64,000 nt of DNA from Dastarcus helophoroides (taxonomy: Eukaryota; Arthropoda; Insecta; Coleoptera; Bothrideridae): contig CM053329.1 in NCBI GenBank assembly GCA_028583605.1, positions 17,708,455 to 17,772,454 of the forward strand. The letters are read 5' to 3'. Shown here one piece after another: positions 49,081-60,097 of the stretch (positions within the stretch are counted from its first letter, which is position 1; every line of letters starts with the position of its first letter). The notes beneath the pieces were generated by a model. The model did not search any database. It saw only the letters and a list, made by a program, of their open reading frames with translations, and was not told the origin of the DNA. The position numbers were made by a program, and so were the translations under genes.

Positions 49081-50270
49081 AAAATGGACCCATCAATGGC
49101 GAATTTCGAAAATAATTCTGACGAAACTATTTAAAACGCGTTTGCTCAACTCAAGTACTTAATAAAATATGGGTTAATTAACCAATCTAATCGATTAAAC
49201 AAAAGTACAAATTATTTCGAAAGATTTGTAAAAATTTGCGGCTTTTTGTTGTGGGTACCCGGAAAATTACGTGATGAAACAGCATGTAAGACTTATGTAA
49301 ATAAAATTGAGGTCGACTGTCAATGTCTAGTTTGTAATTCATCGGTAATAATAGTAATAATAATAATGTATAATCTATGTGGCCTGTAGTTGAATGTGTA
49401 TAGTAAATTATTGCAGGTTAACTAGCATCTTCGCCATATTTCCCCCAAACCCTCCCCCCCTCATACTATTTTGTTATTTAAGTTTACATAATCGACCTTT
49501 TATGTACATAAACGAATACTCCTTAGGTACCTGTATTTGTGGCTTGCTGTATACGCGATTCTGCAGACGTTGTTTATTTTTGTTGATGTTTTTTTTTTAA
49601 ACTTTTTGAAATTCCTTTCGACGCTCAGCTTGTGTCAACTATTGTAAAATATTCGAAAGAAAGAACTTCTCTAGAAAACCGAATTTTATTAATTAATATT
49701 AACTATGTACTAACCTAACCTGAATTCGTAGGTTATTCTTTACTGTGTCTGTATTAAAAATCTGGGGTCGCCGGATTTCTCATCCCCATAGATAAAAAAA
49801 AATGTGTATATATAGTCTTTCGATTTTTAAATGTTATTTCTACTAGAAAATAATATGTATTTTATTTTATCTACAACAAAAAATTAATTTTTTAACCGAT
49901 TATTGTTAAGACTAGCCAATCGAACGTTGCGGTTTTATTTGATTCGATTTGATCTCCGATTGGCCTCTATTTCGTTAATTAGTTTCGAATTTGAACTTAT
50001 TTATTTATTGCCTATATGTTTGTGGTTATTGTCGAAAATTCAAAAAATTTTTGTACCTCTCTGTTTTATTAAATGACTTTTTTTGTATTTTTTTGATTGT
50101 TGTGTTCAAAATACATATTGTTGTGTTTATGTATGTATATGTATACACATAAATATTATTATAAGTATCCGATTACATGTGTTTTATAAACATCCGTTTA
50201 TATTTTGTTTTATACTACTATACACTGTAATGTTACTCAATAAAGAGTTCAATTATTATTTTTTCTAAAT
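49081..50270 (+). other. Candidate distal 3' UTR of Abd-B (or of an unrecognised transcript)
   Basis: About 1.2 kb of unique AT-rich sequence without an open frame of substance. It has features common in long 3' UTRs: two Pumilio-type UGUANAUA sites (TGTACATA 49503; TGTATATA 49805), a TAA-rich microsatellite near 49345, and a consensus AATAAA (50239) with a T-rich stretch behind it. Position downstream of Abd-B on the same strand suggests it is the 3' end of that gene, with the arrays either within the UTR or in a UTR intron. This link is inferred. Confidence 0.4.
50239..50244 (+). terminator. Poly(A) signal AATAAA
   Basis: Consensus hexamer in a non-repetitive context, followed within 20-35 bp by 'aattattattttttct'. 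The best 3' end candidate on the + strand downstream of Abd-B. Confidence 0.5.
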
Positions 50271-50696
50271 CCGAATGCAACAAAATCAAAACGAAATTTT
50301 ATTCTCTTTAACGACATTCAAATAAAAGATTCAGTTATTTAATTTATTTATTTCTTCGATGAAATAAAATATTCATAATGTTTAATGTATATTTGTTTAC
50401 CCAAGATTTAAAATTGCAAATTTTATATTCTTGTCAGTATTTTGAAAATTAAAATGTCAAAATTCGACAAACAGCACAGTTTAAAAATTCTCGAGTGACG
50501 ATATACCCAGCAAATCTTCACTTTGACCCCACTGTGCTTCGTACAAGCAAAAATATTATTTTTTGAGCATTCAACAGTAGGTAAGTACTCGTGGTTTATT
50601 GAAGAAACGATAAGTGGTTACATCGCAGCTCAGCACGAAAGATATAAGAGAGGTAAGTTGATTCTTCATGGTAGACCCTTATTGACCGGAAATATT
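50271..50696. other. Unique spacer with exon-like patch
   Basis: Mostly AT-rich. Near 50520-50655 there is a short stretch of more balanced composition with two possible donors ('gtaggtaagt' 50578, 'gaggtaagt' 50649), reading SWFIEETISGYIAAQHERYKR in one frame. I do not recognise a family. Confidence 0.3.
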
Positions 50697-51024
50697 ATGT
50701 TTTTTTCAATTTATTTAACATTTCTTCGGCCCAGTTTGAAAATATTTAAATTTTTTCTGGTTTGTTGACAATTTTCTAAACAGTTTTTGAAATGTGACTA
50801 CGTGATATTTAAATTTTTTGGTCTCCTATTTTTCATTATTCCTATTCTATGTAAAATAAACTAACCTCTTAATTTGTGAACTGTCATGAAGTGACGTTTT
50901 CAATAAATTTAAATATCACGTAGTCACATTTCAAAAACTGTTTAGAAAATTGTCAACAAACCAGAAAAAATTTAAATATTTCCAAACTGGGCCGAAGAAA
51001 TGTTAAATAAATTGAAAAAAACAT
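50697..51024. mobile_element. Foldback element with 120 bp terminal inverted repeats
   Basis: Arms 50697-50816 and 50905-51024 are reverse complements over 120 bp with about one mismatch, around an 88 bp non-repeated centre. This is the structure of a foldback or MITE-like element, or a local inverted duplication. Clear target-site duplications were not seen. Confidence 0.85.
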
Positions 51025-52604
51025 AAAGAAGTTAGTTGATTTATACGAAAAAAATACCTATGTAGGCTTATTATAGTTCAATCACATTAGCAGTATTCTT
51101 ACGTCATCAAAGTAAAAAGCAGTGTTGCCACTACTAACAATAAGTTTTAAATTTTATGAAATATCTTCGAATAAAAATTTTATATGAACGCTAATTACTT
51201 TAGCAGTACTATTATGTCACAAAGCGATGTCAGGTTAACAAAATTTTCAATAAATATACTGACAAATTAAAAGTTGAGGTTACCAGCTATTATTGCACTG
51301 TTAAAAATATTAAAATTTCCATTCCTTGATTTTTTCTGACAAAACAAATGTTAATTAATTAAATAATTATAAATAATTAAATAATGAATTAAATAATTAT
51401 TAATTAATTAAATAATTAATAATTATCTCTAGCCATATAATAGCTGTACTGGGATTTGTGGTAACAAAGCGAGCACGTTAAGAGGTTAATTTTGAAAACT
51501 TTGAAACGTTTCGTAATTTTAGTTTAAATTTCGGTTTCCGATAAAGTTAAATTTCAGAGAAAACCCAAAACAAATCTCAAATTCGTTTACAAAATTTCCA
51601 CTGAAAAAAAACTTTTAGGTTTCAATTTACAAAGAAGCTTCTAATTAAACTGTTTTCCATTTCAAACTAAAACCAAAAATATTGTGTCTAAAATTAACAC
51701 ATTGAGATAGTCAAAACAATTTAGGATATAAAAAAACCGAAATGATGTAGAAATCTTTGGTCGTGTGGAAATTAAAATCGAAATTTTGATTTTTAGCTTT
51801 ATCTTCAGGAGAAAATTCAAAGAGTTTTCTGTAATTTCGAAAATAAATTCGTCATTGGGTTGAAATTTCGTGAAACAATTTTCATGATTTTTTTAAAAAG
51901 TTTGTCTCAAAGTAAACATTTTTCGTTGACAGTCAAGTTATCAATCAGGATTTTTTTTTAAGTTTCAATTTCAAGCAAAACTAGAATTTCATAGAAAACC
52001 ATTTAAAATTTTGAAAAAAAAAAGGTCTGCACTCCAGGAGATAGCACGAAATATCCAATGTCTTTGAAATTCCCAGACTTGGTTCCTAATATGGAGATTA
52101 AAATTTCGAAAAATTCTCCAATTTTTGAGTTCCAAATCGATTAAGATTTCGGTGTAAACATTTCAGCAAATTTAACCAAAGTCAAAATTTTGGTTATTAA
52201 AACGGAAATGTGGACGATAAACTTAGAAAATTCTGAAAAATATTTAGAGACTTTGAGTCTACAATAGAGCTTAAGGTATACATTTTGAGTTTAGATTAAT
52301 TTAAATTTTGAGTTAAAATTGAAACTCGGGAAAAACTAGTTAAAATGACAAATGAAGGAAGACACTTCAGGCACAGCTGTAGGAGCAAAGCTTTTTTTTG
52401 AGATTTCAAAAAAAATTGTAACAAATCTAAAATGTTGCCAAAAAGATTCTGAACAATTTCTCTCGATTATCTCTAGTTTAAAGTCAAAATGTCCTGATTA
52501 ATTCCTGAATTTCAAGTTTTAATTTTAGACAGAGACTAAAGTTTGAAAAATTCCAGCTCAATTTATCTGACTTAATTTCAGTTATAGATTTTTTCTTTTT
52601 TTCA
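51025..52604. other. AT-rich intergenic sequence grading into 'gaaattttgag' repeats
   Basis: Contains a short AATT/TAAT-rich low-complexity run (51351-51425). After about 51.5 kb it is loose 'aaatttcgag' style repeat. No gene. Confidence 0.4.
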
Positions 52605-52715
52605 GTATGTCTCTAAAAATGATAGCTAGGTTATCGAAACGCCTTAGAGCAACCTTTGTTGTGTTTTTTAATCTTTCTTGGTTTCAGATGATAAGATTTG
52701 TATTTCATTTTTTCA
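52605..52715 (+). mobile_element. Hammerhead family 3 element, decayed
   Basis: Contains 'tctctaaaaatgatagctaggttatcgaaacgccttagagcaacc' with the tail 'tttgttgtgttttttaatctttcttggtttcag'. The core CTGAAGA has changed to CTAAAAA, so the ribozyme is inactive by sequence. Confidence 0.65.
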
Positions 52716-52834
52716 GTTCTAAAGAGATGCTCGACGTTTTAAGTTTAAAGACGAAACGTGGAGATTGTAGTTGACAAGAACTCCTATATGAACATTTATG
52801 GAAAAAATGTCCCAATTTATAACTTTTCTCCAGA

Positions 52835-52950
52835 GTATCTCTCTGAAGATGATAGCTTGGCTATCGAAATGCCTTATAGCAACCTTTGTTGTATTTTTTA
52901 ATCTTTCTTGGTTTCAGGGAACAAGATTGGTATTTCAGTTTCAATTTTGT
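52835..52950 (+). mobile_element. Hammerhead family 3 element
   Basis: 'agtatctctctgaagatgatag', 'cttggctatcgaaatgcc' and the tail 'tttgttgtattttttaatctttcttggtttcag'. The core CTGAAGA (52843) and GAAA (52866) are present, but the helix III positions are changed (GAAATGCC), so activity is doubtful. Confidence 0.65.
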
Positions 52951-55900
52951 GTTAAAAATTAAATTCTTTTAAAATTTCATTTTTCTTTCAAACTGATTAT
53001 CGAAATCTTGATCTTTATTTTTTTGGCGAATTGATTAGTTTAAAATTTTTCTTCTCCATTTTTTAAATTAAATTGTTTATTCAAAAAAAAACAGATCAAG
53101 GTTAAATTTTTTTTTGGCATTTCAATTTTGGTTTCGAAAATTCCACATTTTTCCAAAATCTTTGATTGAAAGTCTAAATTTTAGAAAAGTCAACTTTTTT
53201 GAGGCAAGTTGAAAGTTCGAAGATAGTCGCCATTTATAAAAATAGTGCAAATTTTTAAATAGGAAGTTGCAATTTTAGAAAATATTCGAAACTTTCAAAA
53301 AAAACACAACATTTGTAAATATGTCCATATTTTGGTAAAACAAATTTTGAAAAAAAGTCGATATTTTCAAAAAAGGTGAATGATACAAAAAAATTCTAGA
53401 ATTCGTAGTTCAAATTATTAAAAAAGTCGAAATTGTATAGTTAAAAATTTCTAAATTAAGTATAAATTTTGGAAAAGCATTTTGTCAATACTTTCGAAAA
53501 GTTTTAAGAAAATTGACCTATCTGGGAGATGGTCAAAATTTGTAAAAGATTCAAAGCTTAAAAAACTAAGTATTTTAAAAGAAAAATGAAGATTTTTGAA
53601 AAAGTTTAAAAATATTTTTTTAAAAAATCGAAATTTTGAAAAAGATCGAAAATTTCCGAAAAAACAAAATGGTGGAGCTTAAATTTTACCGATGGCATAA
53701 CTTTTCATCAATAATTTAGGAAAACCAATTCAAAAAATATCAAAAATTTGAAAAAAAGTAAGTGTTCGAAAAATTCTAGAATTCGTAGTTTAAATTATTA
53801 AAAAAGTCCAATTTGTAGAGCTAAAAATTTCAAAATTAAGCATAAATCTTGGAAAAATATTTTGTCAATATTTTTAAAGTCAAAATTTTCAAAAAAATTT
53901 GCAAAATCTGGGAGATGGTCAAAATTTGTAAAAGATTCAAAGTTAAACAAATCTTGAATTTTAAGAGTACATTAGAAATTTTTCGAAAAGTTTAGAAAGT
54001 AAATTGTTTTAAAAAGTCAAAATTTTGGAAAAGGGCAAATTTTTCTGAAAAAAAAAGCGAAATGGTGGGGCTAAAATTTGCAATAAAAGTTTAAATTTTA
54101 CAGATAGTTTAATTTGTAAATATGTCAATATTTTGGAAAAACTAATTCAAAAAAAATCAAAAATTTTAAAAAAAGGTGAATGTTCAAAAAATTTTAGAAT
54201 TCGTAGTTCAAATGATTAAAAGAGTCGAAATGTTAGAGGTGAAAATTTTAAAATTAAGTATAAAAAAACTCATCAATATTTTTAAAAAGTCAAAATTTTC
54301 AAAAGAATTAAAAAATATCAGAAATGGTCCAAATGTATAAAAGACTTAAAGTTTGAAAAAAACGAAATTTAAAAAGAAAATATAAATATCCAAAAATAAA
54401 ATTTTTCAAAAAAGTAGAAATATTAGAAAAGGTCACAATTCTCTGAAGATTCTGAAATTGTAGAGGTGAAATTTGCAGTAAAAGTTCAAATCTTACAAAG
54501 GCAGAAATTTTTGTAAAATATCGAAGCCTAAAAAAAATGTCTATGTCAAAGTTTTAAGAAATTCAAAATTCAAAGGTCAAAATTTTTTGAAAACAATTGA
54601 CATATTTCTTAGATTTCTTAAATAGCCCAAGTTGAAAAAAATTGAACTGATAGCACTGGAATTTTGAAAAAAAATTAAAATTTCAATAATTCAAGATTTT
54701 AAAAAGAAAGAATTTCAAAAAAAAAAATATCCGTCAAACTTTTGAAAAAGACAAAATTTTAAAAAGGTGCAAAATTTTGCGAAAACGTTAATTTTAGAAA
54801 AGTTGAAGAATTTTTAAAATGTAGAAATGTTTGTACAGTTAGAAATGTCAAAAATTAAAAATTTACAAAAAAATCAAAATTTTTAATCCAGACTTTTCAA
54901 AAAAATTAAAAAAGTACTGATATTCAGAACAACAATTAAAATTTAAAAAAGTCGAAATTGCAGAGTTTAAAATTTCAAAACTAAGTATAAATTAAAAAAA
55001 ATTCTTACCAACAATTTTGAAAAGTCAAAATTTTCAAAAAAATTAAAGAGTATGAGAAATGGTCCAAATTTATAAAAGTGTTGAAGCTCAACAAATTAGA
55101 AATTGAGATCTAAATTTTTTAAATAGCCTAAGTTAAAAAGAAATTGAAAGTTTAGTACTGAAATTTTGAAAAAAACCAAAAATTTTAAAAATTCAAGATT
55201 CTAAAAAGTAAGAATTTCGAAAGAAATATTCATCAATCTTTTAAAAAGGCCAAAAATTTAAAAAGGTGCAAACATCTGCGAAAATGTAAATCTTAGAAAG
55301 GTTGAAGAGTTTTTAAAATGACGAAATTTTCGCAAAGTATGAAATGCCAAAAAGTAAAAATTTACAATAAAATCAAAATTTTTAATCCAGAATTTTTATA
55401 AAAATATAAAAAATACTGGAATTCAGAACAAAAATTGAAATTCAAAAAAGTCGAAATTGTAGGATTTATAATTTTAAAACTAAGTATAAATTTAAAAAAA
55501 ATTCTTATCAACAATTTTGAAAAGTCAAAATTTTCAAAAAAATTAAAAAATATGAGAAATGGTCCAAATTTATGAGTCTTGAAGCTCAAAAAATGAGAAT
55601 TTTAAAAGGAAAATAGAAATTTTCAAAAAATAAAAAAAAGTAAAATTTTTTAAAAAGTAGAAATTTTAGAAGACGTCAAATTTTTCTAAAAAAAACGAAA
55701 TTCTAGAACTGAAATTTGTAGTAAAAGTTTAAATCTTACAAAAGCAGATAAATGTTAAAATAATCTTCATGGTGGACACTGGTGGACAAAATGTTAAAAT
55801 AGTTGAAATTTTTATAAAATGTCGAAATATTAAAGAAATGTTTATGTCAAAATTTTAGGAAATTTTTTACTCAAATGGTGAAAATTTTAAAAAAATAAAA

Positions 55901-56169
55901 ATGTTGAAAAAGAAATGACATATTTCCTAGATTATTTAACTAGCCTAAGTTAAAAAGGAATTGAAATTTTAGGACTGAAATTTTGAAAAAAGTGGAAAAT
56001 TTTAAAAATTCAAGATTCTAAAAAGTAAGAATTTCGAAAAAAATATCCATCAATCTTTTAAAAAGGCTAAAAATTTAAAAAGGTTCAAACATCTACGAAA
56101 ACGTCAATTTTAGAAAAGTTGAAATATTTTAAAAATGAAAAATGAAATTTTCGCACAGTTGGTAATGTC
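52951..56169 (+). repeat. AT-rich degenerate array ('aaaaagtcgaaattttgaaaa')
   Basis: Loose short-period repeat with longer-range periodicity: 'aattctagaattcgtagttcaaattattaaaaaagtcgaaatt' near 53393, 53773 and 54193, and 'attcaagatt.taaaaagtaagaatttc' near 54685, 55185 and 56005. No coding content. Confidence 0.75.
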
Positions 56170-56234
56170 AAAAAGTAAAAATTTACAATAAACAAATAAA
56201 CTTTTTTAAATTTGATGAAACGGACAGTATCTTT

Positions 56235-56272
56235 CTGAAGATGATAGCTTGGCTATCGAAAAGCGTTAGAGA
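56235..56272 (+). ncRNA. Hammerhead-like motif, family 3 (first unit)
   Basis: CTGAAGA (56235), hairpin GATAG/CTATC, then GAAAAGCGTTAGAG. The core is complete but C15.2 is replaced by A, which weakens helix III. Confidence 0.5.
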
Positions 56273-56339
56273 AAGTAAAAATTTACAATAAAAACAAGAA
56301 ACAAATAAACATTTTTAATTTTGATGAAGCGGATAGTAT

Positions 56340-56380
56340 CTTTCTGAAGATGATAGCTTGGTTATCGAAACGCGTTAGAG
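56340..56380 (+). ncRNA. Hammerhead ribozyme motif, family 3 (intact core)
   Basis: Helix I CTTT (56340) with AGAG (56377); core CTGAAGA (56344-56350, N7 = A); helix II GATAG with TTATC, preceded by an extra U; GAAA (56367-56370); minimal helix III A-C/G-U around GC; cleavage triplet GUU ending 56376. The helix III hexamer ACGCGT is self-complementary, as expected for dimer folding. Confidence 0.6.
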
Positions 56381-56430
56381 CAACCTTTGTTGTGTTTTTT
56401 AATCTTTCTTGGTTTTAAAGAACAAGATTT

Positions 56431-57784
56431 GTATTGCAAAATTTTTTTAGTCAGAATTTTCAAAAAAAATTCAAATATTTGAAAAATAACCTAAATTCAG
56501 AACAAAAATTGAAATTCAAAAAAGTCGTAATTTTAAAAAGAGGTAATTTTAGAAAATCTCATTGTCTAAGCTTAGAAAAACTTTGATGTCGTCGTCGAAA
56601 TTTCAAAAAACGTTAAAATTTTGAGAAAGGGTTAAAATTCTTAAAAGAGTCCAGATTTTGAAAATAATTAAAAATTAAAAAAGTCTTAATATTGGAATTA
56701 AATTTCTGTTTTTTTTTAAATAATTCGACCACCGAAAAAAACAACAGTTTCAAAGAAAAAGATGAACTTTTTAGAAAATCCTGAAATTTTCAAAAGTATA
56801 AATTTGAAGAAAGCCCAAAATCTTCAGAGAAGGAGAAATGTCCAAAACAAGCCGAAATTTTCAAAAGTGCAAAGTTTTAAGACAAGTCAAGTTTTCAGTT
56901 TTAAAAGAAATCAGAATCGTCGAATTAAAAAAAAATGGAAATCTCCAAATTTTGAGAAAAAAGCCAAACTTTTAAAACGACATTCTCAAAAGCGATATTT
57001 CCAAAAACATGTCAAAATTGGCAAAAAGCCGAACAAAAATCAAAAGTTGAAATTAAATTAGAAAAAAGTTTTGAAAGAGGTCGAAGTTTCAAATGAATCG
57101 GGTTTTCAAAAAAGTTAAAATTTCCAAAAAGTAGAATTTTTTAAAAGTTAGTATCGTCAAAATAGTCAAATCAAATTTTTTGAAAAAAGTTCATATTTAT
57201 GAATAAAATGGTATTTACGAGAAAACGTCTTCATCCAGGCCGAGATTTTGCAATAAAATCAAAAATCAGAACATTCTCTCGGAAAGTAAAAATATCGAGG
57301 AAAATTCCAAATTCTGAACAAAAGTTGAAATTAAATTTTAAAAAACAGTCAAAATTCTGAAACAGGTCGAAATTTCGAATCAATTCGAGCTTTTAAAAAA
57401 GTTAAAATTTCCACGAAAGTAGAATTTTTTAAAAAGTCAAAATCTTCAAAAAAATAAAATCAAATCAATTTTTTGAATAAGGGTCGAATTTTCAAAAAAA
57501 TGGTATCTACGAGAAAAAGGTCGAATTTATCGAGGTCGAAATTTTGCAATAAAATCAAAAAGTAAAAATTTCGAGGAAAATTCGAAATTCTGAACAAAAG
57601 TTTAAATTAAATTTAAAAAAAAAAGTCAAAATCCGGAAACAAGTCGAAATTTCGAATCAATTCGAGCTTTTAAAAAAGTTAAAATTTCCACGAAAGTAGA
57701 AAATTTAGAAAATTCAAAATCAGAAAAAATAAAATTTCAAATGAAATTCGAAAAAGTTGAAATTTAAAAGTCGAAATTTTAGAA
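56431..57784 (+). repeat. AT-rich degenerate array
   Basis: Continuation of the 'aaaagtcgaaattt' array. Open frames such as 56762-57061 are Lys/Asn-rich artefacts. 'aacaaaagttgaaattaaat' and 'caattcgagcttttaaaaaagttaaaatttccac' recur near 57318/57595 and 57380/57659. Confidence 0.7.
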
Positions 57785-58690
57785 AAAAGCCTACTTAAAA
57801 AAAATCTTATTGTCTAAGTTTGTAGACACTTTGATATTGGCGTCGAGGTTTTAAAAAACGTTGGAATTTTTAAGAAACGGTTGAAAGTTTTAAAAAAGTC
57901 CAAATTTTGAAAAGAATTAAAAATTAAAAAGGTCTAAATATTGGAATTAAATTTCAGTTTTTAAAATAATTAAAAAAGAGCTAAATTAAGTAAAATTCTT
58001 ATTGTATAAGCTTACAAAAACTTCGATATCGTCGTCGAGATTTTAAAAAACTTTGGAATTTTGAGAAAGGGTTGAACGTCTTAAAAAAGTCCAAATTTTG
58101 AAAAGAATTAAAAAATTAAAAAAGTCTAAATATTGGAATTAAATTGCAGTTTTTAAAATAATTAAAAAAGAGCTAAATTAAGTAAAATTCTTATTGTATA
58201 AGCTTACAAAATCTTCGATATCGTCGTCGAGTTTTTAAAAAACGTTGGAATTTTGAGAAAGAGTTGAACGTCTTAAAAAAGTCCAAATTTTGAAAAGAAT
58301 TAAAAAATTAAAAAAGTCTAAATATTGGAATTAAATTTCAGTTTTTAAAATAATTAAAAAAGAGCTAAATTAAGTAAAATTCTTATTGTATAAGCTTACA
58401 AAAACTTCGATATGGTCGTCGAGATTTTAAAAAACGTTGGAATTTTGAGAAAGGGTTGAACGTCTTAAAAAAGTCCAAATTTTGAAAAGAATTAAAAAAT
58501 TAAAAAAGTCTAAATATTGGAATTAAATTTCAGTTTTTAAAATAATAAGAAAAAGGGCTAAATTAAATAAAATTCTTCGATATCGTCGTCGAGATTTTAA
58601 AAAACGTTGGAATTTTGAGAAAAGGTTGAACGTCTTAAAAAAAGTACAAAAGAATTAAAAATGAATAAAGTCTAAATACTGGAATTAAAT
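57785..58690 (+). repeat. ~183 bp tandem repeat, about 4.5 copies
   Basis: Units share 'cttattgtataagcttacaaaa', 'cttcgatatcgtcgtcgag', 'aaaaaacgttggaattttgagaaa' and 'gtctaaatattggaattaaattt'. The 'tcgtcgtcgag' marker recurs near 58030, 58214, 58397 and 58572. A diverged relative is at 56580. Copies are nearly identical, so the array is young. Confidence 0.92.
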
Positions 58691-59330
58691 TTCTTAAAAT
58701 ACTTCGACCACTGAAAAAATACAACATTTATACAAAAAAATGAAATTTTTAAAAAAACCCAAAATTTTCCAAAGTATAAATTTGAAGTAAATCTTCAGAG
58801 GAGTCGAATATGTTTAAGCAAGCCAAATTTTCATAAGAGTAAATTGTGAAGAAAATCCAAAATCCTCAGAGAAGGCGAAGTTGTCAAAACAAGCCGAAAT
58901 GTTTAAAAGTGTGCATTTTGAAGACCAGCCAAGTTTTCAGTTTGAAAAGAAATCAAAATTGTCAATTTGAAAAGCAATGGAAATTTCGAAAATAAAGTCG
59001 AAATGTTAAAAGACAAGTTGAAATTTTAAGAAAAAAGCCAACCTTTCAAAAACGATATTCCCAAATACGAAATTTTCAAAAAAGAAGTCAAAATTTTCAA
59101 AAAAACCGAAATTAAAAAAACAGGCGGATTAAAAAAAATTACCAGCTCAAATTTTAAACAGGCTGAATTAAAAAAATTAAAAAATTGCAGAAAAGTGGAA
59201 ATTTCCAAAACAGTCGACATTAAAAGGGTAAAATTTAAAAAAAGTTCCATTTGACAAACATCGAAATATTGAAGAGTATTCAAAATTTTCAAAAAAAAGT
59301 CGAATTGAGAGGCATTCAAATTAAAATATC
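58691..59330 (+). repeat. AT-rich degenerate array
   Basis: Further loose repeats of 'gaaattttcaaaaaa' type. No gene. Confidence 0.6.
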
Positions 59331-59448
59331 ATTGGATTAGTCTTGATTTTTTGTTAGAAGGACGTAGCAAAAAAGTTAAAGGATTGATTGATTTGTTTGA
59401 TCTGTCAGATGTCACTCTCGATTTTTAATCGACAAGGAAGTTATCTAG

Positions 59449-59542
59449 GATGCAACTAAAGTCACAAGGGTCATCAGTAATAGTGCATAGCAAGTTGTTG
59501 CTGTGCACTGTTACTGGTGACCTTTGCTACTTTAGTTGCATC
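59449..59542. repeat. Long hairpin, 45 bp arms with 4 bp loop
   Basis: Arms 59449-59493 and 59498-59542 pair with about six mismatches around GTTG. Each end is gatgcaactaaag or its complement. It adjoins the family 1 hammerhead tandem and may be part of it; a miRNA-like hairpin is an alternative reading. Confidence 0.85.
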
Positions 59543-59713
59543 TTAGATTACTGCGTTGTAATTTTTAGAAATAATTGCTTCAATTAGCATAAACAATATT
59601 TCACGTAAGATAGGGTATAAAATCAGTTACAAATCACTTAATGGAATTTAGCTCTCTTGAGTATTTATGTGGCCAACTAATCGCTGTAAGTTGGAAGTTA
59701 GTACAGCCACCGT

Positions 59714-59756
59714 ACCATACTGATGAGGCCAAGGAAGGCCAAAACTAGTCTGTGAT
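59714..59756 (+). ncRNA. Hammerhead motif, family 1 unit A (core mutated)
   Basis: CTGATGA at 59720, helix II GGCC-AAGGAA-GGCC (59727-59740), then AAAA where GAAA is required (G12 to A at 59741), then CTA and GTC (cleavage after 59750). Helix I is CATA/TGTG. The G12 change should abolish or greatly reduce cleavage. The helix III hexamer ACTAGT is a perfect palindrome. Confidence 0.75.
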
Positions 59757-60054
59757 TGTTATTTGAAAATATTTTCAACTGTAGCACGTTCGATTGTTTC
59801 ATTGAAGACCATTTTTGACAGTATTTGTTAAATTTAACATACCTAAACGTATGTGATGTTGATTTAATAAATGTTGCTGCATAATACAAGACTACTAAAC
59901 AACTAGAGACTTTTGTGACCTTAGTTATATAAAACATAACCTAATTGTTGAAATATTCAAGTAGAATGCAACCTAGACTACAAACAGAGTATATAACTTG
60001 AGTATTTATGTGGCCAACTAATCGCTATAAGTTGGAAGTTATTACAGCCACCGT

Positions 60055-60097
60055 ACCATACTGATGAGGCCAAGGAAGGCCGAAACCAGTCTGTGAT
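60055..60097 (+). ncRNA. Hammerhead ribozyme, family 1 unit B (intact core)
   Basis: CTGATGA at 60061-60067, helix II GGCC-AAGGAA-GGCC (60068-60081, perfect 4 bp), GAAA at 60082-60085, minimal helix III A-C/G-U around CA, and GTC with cleavage expected after 60091. Helix I pairs CATA (60057-60060) with TGTG (60092-60095). All conserved core positions (C3-A9, G12-A14, A15.1-U16.1, C17) are present. Confidence 0.85.

Larger units (their letters stand above)
56170..56430 (+). mobile_element. Tandem pair of hammerhead family 3 units
   Basis: Two direct copies of about 105 bp, each with 'agtaaaaatttacaataaa', 'aaacaaataaac', 'gatgaa.cgga.agtatctttctgaagatgatagcttgg.tatcgaaa'. The second carries the full tail ('caacctttgttgtgttttttaatctttcttgg'). 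A tandem arrangement is what a dimeric minimal hammerhead would need. Confidence 0.75.

Noticed and set aside
49549..49555. GTATACG, a 7-mer seed match for miR-iab-4-5p
   Set aside because: A single 7-mer is expected by chance in this much sequence. The miR-iab-4/8 hairpin itself was looked for by its mature sequences and not seen in the window.
50523..50768. Possible exon reading SWFIEETISGYIAAQHERYKR with two donor-like sites
   Set aside because: No family recognised, no acceptor or continuing exon found, and the frame soon runs into the foldback element; left as a note only.
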